In this document: positions 43,910 through 56,063 of the stretch, piece after piece
Position numbering within the stretch: the stretch's first letter is position 1
Layout: every line of letters begins with the position of its first letter
Assembly (NCBI RefSeq): GCF_963576615.1
Contig: NC_088714.1
Span: 40,400,572-40,464,571 of the forward strand
Length of the DNA stretch: 64,000 bases
From: Watersipora subatra
Lineage: Eukaryota; Bryozoa; Gymnolaemata; Cheilostomatida; Watersiporidae
Direction: 5' to 3'
Notes under the pieces: generated by a model
Seen by the model: only the letters and a program-made list of their open reading frames with translations
Databases searched by the model: none
Told to the model about the DNA's origin: nothing
Program-made: the position numbers and the translations under genes

Positions 43910-45352
43910 TCAATGTTTTAGAAGCATGCATAATAGGACTTTCACTATTATCCTCATATCTGTGAAATATGACAGCTCCAATTCCTTTTCGGAAGCATCA
44001 CATGCTATTCCTATAGGCAGTTTCGAGTTGAAATGTGTAAAAACTGTGTCAGCAGTCAGCAGTTGCTTTAGTTGAAGAAAACTGGTTTCCTGTTCTGCAC
44101 TCCACTTCCACTGCACATTTTTGCTAGTTAGCTGATGTAATGGTTCTGTAATCGTTGATAGGTTAGGTAAGAATTTGCTGTAGAACTGTACTGATCCAAG
44201 GAATGAATGTAAACTGTTTATGTTAGTAGGTGCAGGCATCTGTTTAACAGCATCTGCTTTTAGTCCTTTAGAAATTCCTTTTGCTGAAAGGTTATGACCA
44301 AGATATTCTACCGAGGGTTGAGCAAACTGGCATTTTTCTTTACGACATCGTAAACCTTTCTCATTCAGTCTTGCAAGTAGTTGTCGCAAATTCTGTAAAT
44401 GACTTGTAGCATCAGTACCACTAACCAGTATATCATCTAAATATACAGCTATGCATGGTAGATCAGCTGTCAATTGTTCCATTATCTCCTGAAAATATCC
44501 AGGTGCTGAACTGATTCCAAACGGAAGTCTCATCTGTAATAGTACTCCTTTTTGAGTGCTAAGAGCAAGCTTTTTCTGACTGTTTGGTCCCAGGGGAATT
44601 TGGTTGTATGCATCAGCTAGATCAATTTTAGTATATCCATATCCTCCTCTTAACTTGTTCATCAGGTCTTTGGATAGAGGTATAGGCTGTCGGTAAGTCT
44701 CTAATTGTGGATTGACTGTTTGCGAGTAGTCTCCACATACTCTGATCGATTTTTGATGACTGTTAGAAAGTTGCGCTTTCCTGACCGGAACTACAGGCGT
44801 ACCATATTGATTAAACTGTACTGGTTTCCAAATTCCTCTTTGAATTCCAGTTTCGTAGGCTAGATTTAATTCATCTTGAATAGCAAATGGCACAGGTCGA
44901 GCTTTGTGAAACACTGGTTTTGCATCTGCTTTGAATCTTATTTCTAGCTCGTAATCCTTTAGACAGACTAGATCGTTGTTAAATAGATCAGAAAATTCAT
45001 TGCAGAGTTGCTCGCATGATTGTTGTAAACTTTTGTTAGCTGTTTCCTGGTCTACTATCTTACAAGTCGTAGTAGTTTGTTGACTGAGCAGGTTGTCTAT
45101 TGATATCCCCAATAGTTTGATTGCTCCTCCTCCTATCACGTTGAGATTTGGAACCCGGTTAACTACGAAGTTTAAAGCAATATGATTTCCCTTTACGGTT
45201 TTAGTATTCAGCTGGCACTGTCCAATTACTTCAATCAGATGTTTTGAAGCAGATTCGTAGTTGGTCGTTGTTGTAGAGAGTACAGGTTTTCCAAGTTTAC
45301 ACCAGACTTCCTCAGTAATGAAGTTGTCACAGGCTCCTGTATCTAACTCCAT
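43910..45352 (-). pseudogene. Protease and reverse transcriptase of the minisatellite Gypsy element
   Basis: Open frame of 480 codons. The protease active site is MELDTGACDNFITEEVW. RT blocks: CGDYSQTVNPQLETYRQPIP, YTKIDLADAYNQIPL, MRLPFGISSAPGYFQEIME, IAVYLDDILVSG (YLDD catalytic motif), then YLGHNLSAKGI and LHSFLGSVQFYSKFLPNL. It goes out of frame after IACDASEKELEL, at the RNase H start, so it cannot make a full Pol. Confidence 0.88.
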
Positions 45353-45399
45353 CTCGATGATCTGTTCTTATATCTCAATACTCTTTTGAAGTTGTTCCA

Positions 45400-45620
45400 T
45401 ATGTATTCTTTGAATAGTTTTAAGCTGTTGTTTTGGTGTAGATTTCTGTGCTATAGGCCTTTTATTAGTAGTAGTTTTTCTTTTTCGGCAGGCAACTCCT
45501 AGATGTCCTAACTTCTGGAAAAAATTACATGTAGCAGATCTGTATGGACATTCCTTGGCAGTATGTGTAGTTTTACTGCATCTGTAGCAATTGAAAGTTG
45601 TCTGTCTTGCTTTTTTGTAG
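45400..45620 (-). pseudogene. Nucleocapsid zinc-knuckle region of the minisatellite Gypsy element
   Basis: Minus strand reads CYRCSKTTHTAKEC (an intact C-x2-C-x4-H-x4-C knuckle), then CNFFQKLGHLGVAC, where the second cysteine of a second knuckle is Phe. A basic stretch follows, RKRKTTTNKRP. A TAA separates this from the protease frame. Confidence 0.7.
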
Positions 45621-45931
45621 TTTGAAGTTCCTGTTGGTGTCTTAGTTCTATGATCTGATTGTACCTTGTTGACTTTTTGTTGCTCTCCCTATACGGTTTC
45701 CTTGGCTATCTTGGCTGCATCCTCTGTTTCTGTCGCAAATTCAATAGCTCTTTTAAAAGATAGCTCAGCTTCTTTTACTTTGAACAGTGCTTTGAGAACT
45801 GCTTCATTGTTTACTGAGCAGACAAACCGTGTTCTCATAGCTTCATCTAATGGATCATCAATATTACAAGAGTCATATGTGGTCGCTTCCTGTCTAATTC
45901 AATTTGCTAATTCATGAATAGTTTCTCCAGG

Positions 45932-46423
45932 TTACCTTCTCATAGTACTCCAGAATTTATAACGCTCGCATACTAAAAATTGTGTGGGATCATATTGTTC
46001 TTTTAAGAAGTTATCTATTTCCTCCATGGTAACTTCATTTATAAGTTTTGGAGTCTCCAGTTGGCCAGCCATGTTGCTGATCTGTTTGTACAGAACAGGT
46101 AATTGATTAATTAAGAACACGTTAGCTTTTCTCTCTTCAGGTATTGAGTGAGCTGCTACAAAAGTGTCATATCGATTCATGTAATCAGTCAATAGTTCGG
46201 TAGCTGGATCATACTCTGAAAACTTGGGTAAGGCTGCCAATGGTGCTAGCTTACCTGCTGTCTCGGTTTGATCTTTCACCAGTAGTTCCATGAGTTTCTT
46301 ATTTTCCTCCAGATAAGCTTGTTGTTGTTCTTGGTGAGCTTTTTGTTGCTCCTCCATCTTTTGGTTTTGAGCTGTAATTACTTCAATTAACTTATCCACT
46401 TCCGAAGACATATTTGCATACAC
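45932..46423 (-). pseudogene. Gag N-terminal part of the minisatellite Gypsy element
   Basis: 163 codons from ATG 46423 (a second ATG is four codons in). A Q/E-rich coiled stretch (IEVITAQNQKMEEQQKAHQE) is followed by capsid-like LPKFSEYDPATELLTDYMN, RKANVFLINQLP and FLVCERYKFWSTMRR, then a stop. Gag continues in another frame toward the knuckle. Confidence 0.75.
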
Positions 46424-46513
46424 TGAGAATGCTGTATAGGTTCCGGGTTATATTCTTGTAAGAATCTCAGTTGTACTGCTCAAGAATATCCCATCCTTGT
46501 CGCCAATAACTTC

Positions 46514-46831
46514 TGTTATGTTCCTGTATGAATAATAGCACAAGATGTGGTTAATTCACTCTCATAGTACGTATTGCATTAACATGTAGAGACAACAAGG
46601 AAAAGATAACAGTAATAAATGTTACCTGTATGAATAATAGCACAAGATGTGGTTTATTCACACTCATAGTATGTATTGCACTGTTGCCTTACAGACCTAG
46701 TTTATATAAGCCTGAGCTATGGCTATGTAATAAATAGCTAAACTAAAACATTACTTGTATTAGAATACTTGGTTATATTAGAATAGATAGCGCAAAGTTA
46801 GCTTGACAAGCTTTATGATGGCAATCTAATA
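46514..46831 (-). repeat. 5' LTR of the minisatellite Gypsy element
   Basis: Partner of 41859-42178, with the same internal repeat. Terminal TG has become TA. Confidence 0.93.
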
Positions 46832-49800
46832 AATGTTGTAGAGAAGATCTACATCATTAACAATGTTGTAAAGAGGATCACATGATCATAAATGTTGTAG
46901 AGAAGATCACATGATAATCAATGTTGTAGAGAGGATCTACATGATCATCAATGTTGTAGAGAGGATCTACATGATCAACAAGGTTGTAGAGAGAATCTAC
47001 ATGATCATCAATGTTGTAGAGAGGATCTACATGATCATCAATGCTGTAGAGAGGAACTACATGATCAACAATGTTGTAGAGAAGATCTACATGATCAACA
47101 ATGTTGTAGAAAGGATCTACATGATCAGCAATGTTGTAGAGAGGAACTACATGATCATTGACGTTATAAAGAGGATCTACATGATCGTCAATGTTGTAGA
47201 GAGGATCTACATGATCATCAATGTTGTAGAAAGGATCTACATAATCATCAATGTTGTAGAGAGGATCTACATGATCATCAATGTTGTAGAAAGGATCTAC
47301 ATGATCATCAATGTTGTAGAGAGGATCAACATAATCATCAATGTTGTAGAGAGGATCTACATGATCATCAATGTTGTAGAAAGGATCTACATGATCGTCA
47401 ATGTTGTAGAGAGGATCTACATGATCATCAATGTTGTAGAGAGGATCTACATAATCATCAATGTTGTAGAGAAGATCTACATGATCATCAATGTTGCAGA
47501 GAGGACCTACATAATCATCAGTGTTGTAGAGAGGATCTACATGATCATCAATGTTGTAGAGAAGATCTACATGATCATCAATGTTGTAGAAAGGATCTAC
47601 ATGATCATCAATGTTGTAGAGAGGATCTACATGATCATCAATGTTGTAGAGAAGATCTACAGGATCATCAATGTTGTAGAGAGGATCTACATGATCATCA
47701 ATGTTGTAGAGAAGATCTACATGATCATCAATGTTGTAGAAAGGATCTACATGATCATCAATGTTGTAGAGAGGATCTACATAACCATCAATGTTATAAA
47801 GAAGATCTATATGATCATCACTGTGGTAGAGAGGATCTACATGATCATCAATGTTGTAGAGAGGATCTACATGATCATCGATGTTCTAGAGAGGATCTAC
47901 ATGATCATCACTGTTGTAGAGAGGATCTACATGATCATCAATGTTATAGAGAGGATCACATAATCAACAATGTTGTAGAGAGAATCTACATGATCATCAA
48001 TGTTGTAGAGAGGATCTACATCATCATCAATGCTGTAGAGAGGAACTACATGATCAACAATGTTGTAGAGAAGATCTACATGATCAACAATGTTGTAGAG
48101 AGGATCACATGATCAACAATGTTGTAGAGAGGATCTACATGATCATCAATGTTCTAGAGAGAATCACATGATCATCAATGTTGTAGAGAGGATCTACATG
48201 ATCATCAATGTTATAGAGAGGATCACATAATCAACAATGTTGTAGAGAGAATCTACACGATCATCGATGTTCTAGAGAGGGTCACATGATCAACAATGTT
48301 GTAAAGAGGATCCACATAACCATCAATGTTGTAGAGAGGATCTACATGATCATCAATGTTGTAGAGAAGATCTACATGATCATCAATGTTGTAGAGGGGA
48401 TCTACATAATCATCAATGTTATAGAGAGGATCACATGATCAACAATGTTGTAGAGAGGATCTACATGATCATCAATGTTGTAGAGAAGATCTAGATGATC
48501 ATCAATGTTGTAGAGAGGATCTACATGGTCATCAATGTTCTAGAGAGGATCTACATGATCAACAATGTTGTAGAGAAGATCTACATGATCATCAATGTTG
48601 TAGAGATGATCTGCATAACCATCAATGTTGTAGAGAGGATCTACATGATCATCAATGTTGTAGAGAGTATCTACATGATCATCAATGTTGTAGAGAAGAT
48701 CTACATGATCATCAATGTTATAGAGAGGATCGCATGATCAACAATGTTGTAGAGAGGATCTACATGATCATCAATGTTGTAGAGAGGATCTACATGATCA
48801 TCAATGTTGTAGAAAGGATCTACATAATCATCAATGTTGTAGAGAGGATCTACATGATCATCAATGTTGTAGAAAGGATCTACATGATCATCAATGTTGT
48901 AGAGAGGATCTACATAACCATCAATGTTGTAGAGAAGATCTACATGATCAACAATGTTGTAGAGAAGATCTACATGATCATCAATGTTGTAGAGATGATC
49001 TGCATAACCATCAATGTTGTAGAGAGGATCTACATGATCATCAATGTTGTAGAGAGTATCTACATGATCATCAATGTTGTAGAGAAGATCTACATGATCA
49101 ACAATGTTGTAGAGAAGATCTACATGATCATCAATGTTGTAGAGATGATCTGCATAACCATCAATGTTGTAGAGAGGATCTACATGATCATCAATGTTGT
49201 AGAAAGGATCTACATGATCATCAATGTTGTAGAAAGGATCTACATAATCATCAATGTTGTAGAGAGGATCTACATGATCATCAATGTTGTAGAGAAGATC
49301 TACATGATCATCAATGTTGTAGAAAGGATCTACATGATCATCAATGTTGTAGAGAGGATCTACATGATCATCAATGTTGTAGAAAGGATCTACATAATCA
49401 TCAATGTTGTAGAGAGGATCTACATGATCATCAATGTTGTAGAAAGGATCTACATGATCATCAATGTTGTAGAGAGGATCTACATAATCATCAATGTTGT
49501 AGAGAGGATCTACATGATCATCAATGTTGTAGAAAGGATCTACATGATCAGCAATGTTGTAGAGAGGAACTACATGATCATCGATGTTATAAAGAGGATC
49601 TACATGATCGTCAATGTTGTAGAGAGGATCTACATGATCATCAATGTTGTAGAAAGGATCTACATAATCATCAATGTTGTAGAGAGGATCTACATGATCA
49701 TCAATGTTGTAGAAAGGATCTACATGATCAGCAATGTTGTAGAGAGGATCTACATAATCATCAATGTTGTAGAGAGGATCTACATGATCATCAATGTTGT

Positions 49801-52145
49801 AGAAAGGATCTACATGATCGTCAATGTTGTAGAGAGGATCTACATGATCATCAATGTTGTAGAGAGGATCTACATGATCATCAATGTTGTAGAGAGAATC
49901 TACATAACCATCAATGTTGTAGAGAAGATCTACATGATCATCAATGTTGCAGAGAGGACCTACATAATCATCAATGTTGTAGAGAGGATCTGCATAACCA
50001 TCAATGTTGTAGAGAGGATCTACATGATCATCAATGTTGTAGAGAGTATCTACATGATCATCAATGTTGTAGAGAAGATTTACATGATCATCAATGTTGT
50101 AGAGAGGATCTACATGGTCATCAATGTTCTAGAGAGGATCTACATGATCAACAATGTTGTAGAGAGGATCCACATAACCATCAATGTTGTAGAGAGGATC
50201 TACATGATCATCAATGTTGTAGAGAAGATCTACATGATCATCAATGTTGTAGAGGGGATCTACATAATCATCAATGTTATAGAGAGGATCACATGATCAA
50301 CAATGTTGTAGAGAGGATCTACATGATCATCAATGTTGTAGAGAAGATCTACATGATCATCAATGTTGTAGAGAGGATCTACATGGTCATCAATGTTCTA
50401 GAGAGGATCTACATGATCAACAATGTTGTAGAGAAGATCTACATGATCATCAATGTTGTAGAGATGATCTGCATAACCATCAATGTTGTAGAGAGGATCT
50501 ACATGATCATCAATGTTGTAGAGAGTATCTACATGATCATCAATGTTGTAGAGAAGATCTACATGATCATCAATGTTATAGAGAGGATCGCATGATCAAC
50601 AATGTTGTAGAGAGGATCACATGATCATCAATGTTGTAGAGAGGATCTACATGATCATCAATGTTGTAGAAAGGATCTACATAATCATCAATGTTGTAGA
50701 GAGGATCTACATGATCATCAATGTTGTAGAAAGGATCTACATGATCATCAATGTTGTAGAGAGGATCTACATAACCATCAATGTTGTAGAGAAGATCTAC
50801 ATGATCAACAATGTTGTAGAGAAGATCTACATGATCATCAATGTTGTAGAGATGATCTGCATAACCATCAATGTTGTAGAGAGGATCTACATGATCATCA
50901 ATGTTGTAGAGAGTATCTACATGATCATCAATGTTGTAGAGAAGATCTACATGATCATCAATGTTGTAGAAAGGATCTACATGATCATCAATGTTGTAGA
51001 GAGGATCTACATAATCATCAATGTTGTAGAGAGGATCTACATGTACATCAATGTTGTAGAAAGGATCTACATAATCATCAATGTTGTAGAGAGGATCTAC
51101 ATGATCATCAATGTTGTAGAAAGGATCTACATGATCATCAATGTTGTAGAGAGGATCTACATAATCATCAATGTTGTAGAGAGAATCTACATGATCATCA
51201 ATGTTGTAGAAAGGATCTACATGATCGTCAATGTTGTAGAGAGGATCTACATGATCATCAATGTTGTAGAGAGGATCTACATGATCATCAATGTTGTAGA
51301 AAGGATCTACATGATCGTCAATGTTGTAGAGAGGATCTACATGATCATCAATGTTGTAGAGAGGATCTACATGATCATCGATGTTCTAGAGAGGATCACA
51401 TGATCATCAATGTTCTAGAGAGGATCTACATCCTTAACAATGTTGTAAAGAGGATCTACATGATCATCGATGTTGTAGAGAGGATCACATGATCAACAAT
51501 GTTGTAGAGAGGGTGTACATGATCATCAATGTTGTAGAGAGGATCTACATGATCATCGATGTTCTAGAGAGGATCACATGATCATCAATGTTCTAGAGAG
51601 GATCTACATCATTAACAATGTTGTAAAGAGGATCTACATGATCATCGATGTTGTAGAGAGGATCACATGATCATCATTGTTGTAGAGAGGATCTACATGG
51701 TCATCAATGTTGTAGAGAAGATCACATGATCATCAATGTTGTAGAGAGGACCTACTTGATCATCAATTTTGTAGAAAGGATTTACATGATCATCAATGTT
51801 ATAGAGAGGATCTACATGATCAACAATGTTGTAGAGAGGATCTACATGATCATCAATGTTGTAGAAAGGATCACATGATCATCATTGTTGTAAAGAGGAA
51901 CTACATAATAATCAATGTTGTAGAGAAGATCTACATGATCATCAATGTTGTAGAGAGGATCTACATGATCATCAATGTTGCAGAGAGGATCTACATGATC
52001 AACAATGTTGTAGAGATGATCTACATGATCATCAATGTTGTAGAGAGGATCTACATGATCATCAATGTTGTAGAGAGGATCTACATGATCAACAATGTTG
52101 TAGAGAGGAACTACATGATCATCAATGCTATAGAGAGGAACACAT
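46832..52145 (+). repeat. 30-bp minisatellite array, right segment
   Basis: About 177 units by length. Same unit as 39750-41858. The longest uninterrupted frame is 520 codons (48734-50296), because the unit is 30 bp. Larger duplications exist: 48301-48740 recurs at 50159-50598, an offset of 1858 bp. Shared variants (ACATAACCATC, GAGATGATCTGC, GAGAGTATCTAC) keep the same order in both. Confidence 0.95.
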
Positions 52146-52151
52146 GACAGC

Positions 52152-52409
52152 GATGATGTGAGAGAGTCTTTATTTGCATTCAGTACAAAGGATGCTGATG
52201 ATGTTAATAGCCTGAAGAATAGTGAAGAGTCATAAATTATCGAGTTCACCTCCAGCAACGATGAGGAGTTGTCCTATAGCAGTAGCAACGTAGACTTATC
52301 AATGTCGACAGACAGAAATGATTACGGCAGTGATGAATGGACATTGAAGAATGAGACGGACTCTGGTTGTTTGAGTTTTGTAACATTTCGCGATACCGAT
52401 TTGAGCTAA
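52152..52409 (+). pseudogene. Acidic Ser-rich coding-like segment at the array edge
   Basis: A single frame of 86 codons from the right end of the array: DDVRESLFAFSTKDADDVNS, then LKNSEES, TAA (52233-52235), then IIEFTSSNDEELSYSSSN, VDLSMSTDRNDYGSDEWTLK, LSFVTFRDTDLS and TAA (52407-52409). Codon use and acidity differ from the AT-rich flanks. AATAAA occurs at 52717. No family is recognised; it could be the tail of a broken gene. Confidence 0.35.
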
Positions 52410-53895
52410 CCAAGAGATTATGAAGAATGTCTAAGCTATCCATCCTATATCATTACTTGACCTGTTGATATATGCAGTACATGTATATCCTTCTCAGATG
52501 ATGAGTAATTATTGCCTTTTTAATTTTTACTTTCCATTCTAATTAGTTTGTAGTACAGTTATTAGTAATTATAACCATATTTCACTGTTTCATTTGTCTT
52601 TATTTCATTGACTGGGGGAGTGACATCACTTCCTATTTCTTTAGATATTTGGAGTTGTTCCCCTCATGATGAAACCCTGCTAAGGATTACCACTAAAACA
52701 TCTAATGAGAAAGCAAAATAAATCCAAAAGGAAACTAGTTTCAGTTTTATGAATTAACCAATCAGATTAAATCAAAAGTAGTTTCATTTTAGAAATCGAC
52801 CAATCAACAAAATCAAAAATGAGCCAATGATGCTTCGAGTGAAAAGCAAAAAATTTTTAATGGTTAGCTTATCACAGGGCTCGACACAAAGTTGACCAAT
52901 CGGAAGCCTTAAACTGCTCGGCACTGATTAATAAATCCTTGAAATACTAAATTTTGATTGCTGACACCCATTCGGTTGCGATCTGCCCTCCGTATACTAC
53001 CTATGTTTGTACCAGACGGTCGAAAAGCAGTGTAACTTGGCAAGTAGGAAAACTGGCAAGAATTTGTTATAAATAGAATCTTTTTTTGGTTTTTTAATAC
53101 AATTCAATGCAATGAAATCGGGTTTAAATTTTAATAATCTCATTGCGGCTAATAAAAACATTTGCTTATTTATAACTTAAAATGGACAGCAAAAGAAGTA
53201 TATTCACATAGAATAGAGCTAGATTAAAGGTCATGTGACCTGTTGTCTATAGAGGCATTGACTATTATAGTGCCACACATACACCAACAAGGTCATAACT
53301 CTACCCAAATTCTCACTTCTTTTTTTACCAGATAAAGTTGTATGCCAGTCTGGTGAATGAAATGTCACCTATTTATTACAACATTTTATTAACTGCTTCT
53401 GGAGTGGTGACATAAGAATTGTGCAAACTAGAGACAGTAATAAGGTTAGCACATCATAATTGATGTTGAAATTGTGATTAGATTAGATCTGTACTTTACA
53501 CAGACTATGGACTTTACTGCTACCAGCCACACTTTTTTTACATCTGACTACACAGCGATTTGTGTAAGGATTGATAGCAGAAAATAAAGATTATCAGGTT
53601 TCATCTGAATGACAGCGACTAAAAATAAGACACTTTGCATGTCTAGTTGCTGTTTTAACAAATTTTATTATTAACTCAATCTGGCTCAATAAGATGTGTA
53701 GTTAGTGAGCTGCAGGGAAAATAAACTCTAGTTGTAAGTGACTCTTTAGACAGATTATTACATTAATTCCTAAGGGAGCTGAGTAAGTTTACTGCAAGGA
53801 CGTTTCACTTTTCTCTAATTGCTCGTAAAACAATGTTATCTAAATGCTGAACTGTTAGTCAGCAATGTTATCGTAAATAAATTTGTAGGGCTGTT
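52410..53895. other. AT-rich spacer
   Basis: Nothing recognised apart from the AATAAA noted at 52717. Confidence 0.5.
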
Positions 53896-54245
53896 ACAGT
53901 AGAACCCTGTGACCAGGGCCGCAGCGATAGACCTCCTGGTCACTATGGTCATAGAGCCAAGCCTTCAAAACACAGAGAAAGGCCCGACCACCATTGGGGC
54001 ACTCAGGCTACCGAGAGGCTGGGGAGAAACTGAAAGACCGGGAAAGGGAAACCGAGCATAGAAAAAAGGAAGAGGGGCAGAGCTTACAACAAATGGAAAA
54101 GTATAAAAAGGAAAAAGATTTGATTGTTTTGGCAAAGTGGTATGCGCACCCTCTCTGCAGGCTTTGAATGTGGTGAATGAATGATCTCAATCTCAATTTG
54201 AATCTTTTTTATATATTTAGTAAATATATATTTCATTGGCACTAA
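53896..54245 (+). repeat. Possible degenerate DNA-transposon end with an open stretch
   Basis: After TTA, CAGTAGAACCCTGTGACCAG (53899) resembles a Tigger/pogo-type terminal repeat next to a TA. A frame from about 53965 to 54168 reads AGEKLKDRERETEHRKKE, then LQQMEKYKKEKDLIVLAKW, a charged helix. No right-hand terminal repeat was located, so this is weak. Confidence 0.25.
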
Positions 54246-55788
54246 ACACTCGGTGCTGTTGTTTGACTGTTTTGTGGAGAGTAAAGGAAACTGGCAGTTT
54301 TGGAGCCATAATTCCATGCAGACCGAGTTGCTCTGTATCTTTATGTTGTTCACTAAATGTAATTTATTAAACTATATCGAACAATCTACCAATACTATCA
54401 CCTTGAGTTATTATTTATGCATTAGTCTGAGATTTACCAAACACTAACTTTGTTAAACAGAAAACACTTCAAATCTTCTGCCTCCGAACCTGCAACCACA
54501 AAAAGAATGAACAACTGACCCAAATATATAATTCTTCAGTTGCTGGTTTTTACTGTTATAATCACACTAGCAATTCTTTTTGTCAATAAAGGTTTTCAAA
54601 ACATAAAATGTAAAGTTGGATTTGAGCTTTATTTGAAAATAAACAACGTTGTCGAACCATTTTTGCTTTGTGGAACTGTGATTGCAGCAAAACTAGCTCT
54701 GCTTACGCCTCACTGCTTGTGGCTAATGCTAACATCACCCTCTTCTTTCATTCCTACAATGATGTATTGCTTCAAAATTGCAACATTCAACTAAGATGAA
54801 GGGAAGTTTAGCTTCTTTCATGTTATAGATGTAAATCCACAACATTTTCATGTTATTTGCTTCGAGAAGAAGACTCGTACCATTAAATCATGAATTTTAA
54901 AACTAGGCTAGTTTTGTTCTAGAAAAAAAATTCATTAATCTTTTTTTAGCTTGGGTTTTTACTTTGGTTTGTACTATATTTTTAAATAATAGTTGGAACA
55001 TGCCGTAAACAACTGCAAATGTTTTATTTAAATTATTCAAGCCATTTGCTTTGAGCTTTGTGACTTTATTTGAGAATGTCCTCAGTTTTTTATCTTAATA
55101 AAAAGCTTAATATTACTATTATTCGCAGCATTATTATCTTATATCTGATCCGCCGCAGATGAATAATACTTGGCTTGGAATTTCTGGAAACACATCCCAT
55201 GATATTTTTGAGGATGTTACCAGGCTAATAGCTTTTCCTATGAGTTAAACTCAACAGCATTTGAGTACAAATAACTTCTAGCGCCAAAATCAAAGAATAG
55301 TTACTGTTTTTTGATAAGTTTTGTTATTATTCCGTACGCTACAATTATAAGAATGCCTTTCGACTTGAAGAAATATTTTTGGACCAATTACCAAACTTGT
55401 ACACCATAAAAACTAAGAGAACAGGAGAGAATAACTCTAACCTAGATTAGTTTATTGATTATGAATAACTATTAAATAAGATCACAAATAATTGAGTGTG
55501 TCAGAGCTGTAGCATTAATATTGATCAAAGACTATATATAAACTACAAGAACAGCGAAATAAATTATAGCTGATTATAACAATAATAAGAACAACAAGAA
55601 TTTCATCTAAACTACTGTTTTTAGCAAGAATAGAGTGTAAAATTTAAGTCTTTTATCATCATATATCGATTTGTTTATGTATATATTTAAATTGCGAGAA
55701 AGCATACTTGATAAAAACTAGGCGACAATTTAAGATTCTCATTACAACAATAAAGGTAGAGGATAATTAAAAGCTATTTAACACACAG
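54246..55788. other. AT-rich spacer
   Basis: No supported gene. Short open frames at 54253 and 54540 look like chance. Confidence 0.5.
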
Positions 55789-55789
55789 T

Positions 55790-55898
55790 ATGCCGTTCAT
55801 GTTGCAGTTCATGTTGTCGTTTATGTTGCCGTTTATGTTGCCGTTTATGTTGCCGTTCATGTTGCAGTTCATGTTGCAGTTTATGTTGCCGTTTATGC
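55790..55898 (+). repeat. 12-bp tandem repeat
   Basis: About nine copies of GTTGCCGTTTAT with C/T and CC/CA changes, 130 bp from the next exon candidate. Confidence 0.9.
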
Positions 55899-55932
55899 TA
55901 CTTCATAACATTTATGAACAGTTTAGAAATAA

Positions 55933-56063
55933 CTAAAACTCGTGTTCCTGGTCTCCTGTGTCACTGGTTGACAAACATCCTTCGTTGAACTCATCCTTTT
56001 CACTTTGTGATGTCTTTGTCTCTCTCTGCATCCTTATTTGCATCTCTGTCATCGCTTTGAAAG
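55933..56063 (-). CDS. Terminal exon candidate of an unknown minus-strand gene
   Basis: On the minus strand, acceptor CTGATTTTAG is followed by 131 bp that open in phase 1 and read FKAMTEMQIRMQRETKTS, QSEKDEFNEGCLSTSD, TGDQEHEF and TAG. Hydrophilic, acidic C-terminal tail. If joined to 59557-59516 in the matching phase, the join is DLES-A-FKAM. No domain recognised. Confidence 0.5.

Larger units (their letters stand above)
41859..46831 (-). mobile_element. Ty3/Gypsy LTR retrotransposon inserted in the minisatellite, nearly complete
   Basis: 4973 bp with LTRs of 320 bp (41859-42178) and 318 bp (46514-46831), about 5% different, and the 5-bp duplication AATGT on both sides (41854-41858, 46832-46836). 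On the minus strand the LTR begins TGTTAGATTG (TATTAG in the right copy) and ends CATAACA. The primer-binding site TGGCGACAAGGATGGG (46505-46490) is nearly the same as that of the element at 27420. The polypurine tract GTGAGGAGG (42187-42179) precedes the 3' LTR. Gag, zinc knuckle, protease, RT, RNase H, integrase and a C-terminal tail are all present, with a handful of frameshifts/stops. Confidence 0.95.

Noticed and set aside
48734..50296. 520-codon open frame of repeated MIINVVERIY as a protein-coding gene
   Set aside because: It follows from a 30-bp unit without a stop in that register. The opposite strand is open as well, 29-bp units break it at intervals, and no flanking exon or promoter supports it. 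Kept as a minisatellite.
39750..52145. CRISPR-like array
   Set aside because: There are no unique spacers; the units abut directly, and the setting is animal DNA.
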